Origin: Eubacteriales bacterium
GTDB taxonomy: Bacteria > Bacillota_A > Clostridia > Lachnospirales > Lachnospiraceae
NCBI GenBank assembly: GCA_030527765.1
Contig: JAUNAE010000245.1
Location: forward strand, 1 to 5,825
DNA: 5,825 nt
Direction: 5' to 3'
Part shown: one piece after another, positions 3,975-5,825 of the stretch
Numbering within the stretch: the first letter of the stretch is position 1
Layout: the number at the start of each line of letters is the position of its first letter
The notes under the pieces: generated by a model
The model's database searches: none
Told to the model about the DNA's origin: nothing
The model's input: the letters and a program-made list of their open reading frames with translations, nothing else
Program-made: the position numbers and the translations under genes

Positions 3975-5825
3975 TCAGATATGTGTTGAGAAGAAAATCA
4001 GTTTATCATCGACTTTTAATTCTACATCGATATCCCGCAGCTCTCCACTGAACAAGTGAAGATCCTGCTTGCCCCGAATGTAACCGAGGAGCATGGAATG
4101 TCTCGTATTTTCCGGACAATGGGACACTGCACAGATAAGGTTGTAGGCAGTTGTCTTCGGTGGAAGAGTTTTGAAAATATCGGTTGCTCTTCGAACATAG
4201 ATTTCCTTACTTGTATAATCCTCGGAGATATCCTGGTCGTAGGTGAGGATGTCTGAGAAAAAGTCGTAGAGTGCTTTTTTCTCTCCGATCTGAGTGATCA
4301 TCTTACTGATATATCGATTGGATATTACGATATTATCGACGTTGTAGCTCGTAACAATATCGTGATGTTTTGGATCGATCAGCTCCACAATGACATCGAT
4401 GCGACGGTTGGCGGTATTTAGGTAAGCCTTGTCTTCATTGAGAAGTGTCTGAATGAAAATCAGGTTGGAGAGTGCATCGGCATCGATATCTGCTTCATCC
4501 ACGCGATCGTCGGAGAGAATCAGAATACTGATGTCACCGGACTGTTTTTTCAGAATGTCTTTGACCGTATTGCGCACGCCTTCGGAGTCGTGGTACTCCA
4601 CAGGAATTGTCTGAATAACGAAAGGAACGTTCGCATAAAAGGAATTTCGCTCCAGATTTTTGCGGTCATCAATGATAATCAGTTCGGCACTGTTCGGCCA
4701 TTCGTACAAATAAGCTTTGAAGCTTTCGATCAACTGATCATAGCGGCTGTTGGCCCCGATGAGAATTACGGTTTTTTTCGTGTAATTTTCCGGAGGACAC
4801 ATCTGAACTGTCAGAGGACTTGAGGATAACGTCGCTTCGGTGTGGACGTCTTTCATGGAATCGGCCATGAAGTAACAGTCCTGATTGGAAGCATTTTCAC
4901 TGATCACAAGTGGAATGGCTTTTGCATGGCTGCTGAGATATTGATCCACGTAAGCTTCATTGAGGTTTTCTCTTTCTTCGGAGAAAATAGTTGCGCCAAA
5001 GTTCGAGAACAGCTGGCTGTACACGGTATTCAGTTCCGGCATGATCGTGAACTGTGAGAGAATCTGACCGAGCATCTGATTAATATGGACTGGGATAATA
5101 TTGCATTTTCCCTCAACCTGCTTAAATTCTATGATGTGATTTACACGTGTCTGTGTCCATGGATCTGTGATTTCAACGACAATTGTCTGGTCGTCTCTGG
5201 AACTCTGTCTTCCTGTGAGATCGGCGACCTGCATGAGTGTCTTGATAGTCTGCACATTACCGCGTTTCTCTTCAGGTTCTTCCAGTGTTGTTTTGGTCTC
5301 GTCAGCTCCGAGAATGATAATGCTTTTGGCTTTGTCAATGCCGGAATCCAGAAGCATTTTCGTAGAAAAAAGATCTACTTCACGAACAATCACAGTCAGA
5401 TTATTTTTCATTATATGGCGATTGGAAACTCTGTTCCTGCCGAAGTGTTTCATTAGATTTTCATTTTCACGGGCGAGGGTTGCGGCAATTTTTTCCTCTA
5501 TTTGGCGCTCGATCCGTTCTTTGTCTTCACTTACGAGTACAACGACCTTTTGAGGTGTTTCAAGATAAAGGAGATCGTTCACAATTTCAGCGGCACGATT
5601 ATTCCAGTTCATGATGACGAAATGATCAGAAATCACAAGAGGCCGGGAGGAAGACTGGCTCTGATCGAGAAAGTCTTCAATGGCGGTGGTGACATATCCG
5701 ATAACCATACCGGACAGAGAAATCATTCCGAAGATAACAATCAGAAAACAGATAATGGCGATCAGGACACCGGATTGTCCCACATCCTCCACGACCATGG
5801 AGATACAGCCGGGATCCATCATCAT
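3975..5825 (-). CDS. CASTOR/POLLUX-type putative ion channel (N-terminus off-window)
   Basis: A membrane channel protein with cytoplasmic RCK-like gating domains; the ion is not determinable from the sequence. The 616 residues seen are C-terminal, because the frame runs off the right edge and the first Met here falls inside the pore. Visible parts: the pore-loop signature MDPG (3-6); a hydrophobic helix at about 18-48; a first RCK-like domain (about 64-280, opening SDHFVIMNW and with SIIILGADE at 168-176); a second Rossmann-like domain (about 350-505, opening KTVILIGANSRYDQL); and a C-terminal beta-rich tail (about 540-616). The order and motifs match plant CASTOR/POLLUX/DMI1 and their bacterial relatives. 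Where classic RCK domains have GxGxxG, domain 1 has NWNNRA and domain 2 has GANSRY, so NAD binding is doubtful. An apparent charged insertion (about 113-140) interrupts domain 1. The gene converges on the antiterminator gene and is not in its operon. Its promoter lies outside the window. Confidence 0.85.
   Translation of the reverse strand: MMMDPGCISMVVEDVGQSGVLIAIICFLIVIFGMISLSGMVIGYVTTAIEDFLDQSQSSSRPLVISDHFVIMNWNNRAAEIVNDLLYLETPQKVVVLVSEDKERIERQIEEKIAATLARENENLMKHFGRNRVSNRHIMKNNLTVIVREVDLFSTKMLLDSGIDKAKSIIILGADETKTTLEEPEEKRGNVQTIKTLMQVADLTGRQSSRDDQTIVVEITDPWTQTRVNHIIEFKQVEGKCNIIPVHINQMLGQILSQFTIMPELNTVYSQLFSNFGATIFSEERENLNEAYVDQYLSSHAKAIPLVISENASNQDCYFMADSMKDVHTEATLSSSPLTVQMCPPENYTKKTVILIGANSRYDQLIESFKAYLYEWPNSAELIIIDDRKNLERNSFYANVPFVIQTIPVEYHDSEGVRNTVKDILKKQSGDISILILSDDRVDEADIDADALSNLIFIQTLLNEDKAYLNTANRRIDVIVELIDPKHHDIVTSYNVDNIVISNRYISKMITQIGEKKALYDFFSDILTYDQDISEDYTSKEIYVRRATDIFKTLPPKTTAYNLICAVSHCPENTRHSMLLGYIRGKQDLHLFSGELRDIDVELKVDDKLIFFSTHI

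Overview
The window looks like chromosome from a Gram-positive Firmicute, most likely a gut Clostridia or Lachnospiraceae type. I base this on a fused IICBA glucose permease, a BglG/GlcT antiterminator, strong AGGAGG-type ribosome binding sites, moderate GC content, and the palindrome-rich intergenic DNA at the left end. No marker gene is present, so genus is not resolved. No transposase, CRISPR array, tRNA or rRNA gene was seen.

Layout. Bases 1-304 hold no convincing gene. They contain a dense run of hairpins: a possible terminator of an off-window gene, then six or more palindromes between about 87 and 306. Bases 302-505 hold a short open frame with an Asp-rich DxDxDG-type motif, most simply a gene remnant. 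Its 3' end overlaps a near-consensus promoter (465-493). That promoter drives a leader (about 500-641) with a textbook ribonucleic antiterminator (RAT, 508-539) that overlaps an unusually long intrinsic terminator (528-615). Next comes ptsG (642-2801), the complete glucose-type PTS permease IICBA, followed by its own terminator (2830-2875). A separate promoter (2878-2906) precedes a complete BglG/LicT/GlcT-family antiterminator gene (3022-3852), which ends in a strong, possibly bidirectional terminator (3868-3914). Convergent on the minus strand is a gene cut by the right edge (3975-5825). It encodes most of a CASTOR/POLLUX-type putative ion channel with pore loop, last membrane helix and two RCK-like domains.

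How it works together (inference from known families). The permease imports and phosphorylates glucose. When sugar is scarce, the permease's EIIB domain phosphorylates and inactivates the antiterminator, and transcription stops at the leader terminator. When sugar flows, the dephosphorylated antiterminator binds the RAT, blocks terminator formation and turns on ptsG. The antiterminator gene has its own promoter and no visible RAT, so the regulator appears not to depend on its own switch. The ion channel gene is transcribed separately and I see no evidence of a functional link to the PTS.

I did not find a clearly new biological system. The most open items are the palindrome cluster at the left end, the very long rod-like terminator in the ptsG leader, and the CASTOR/POLLUX-like channel.
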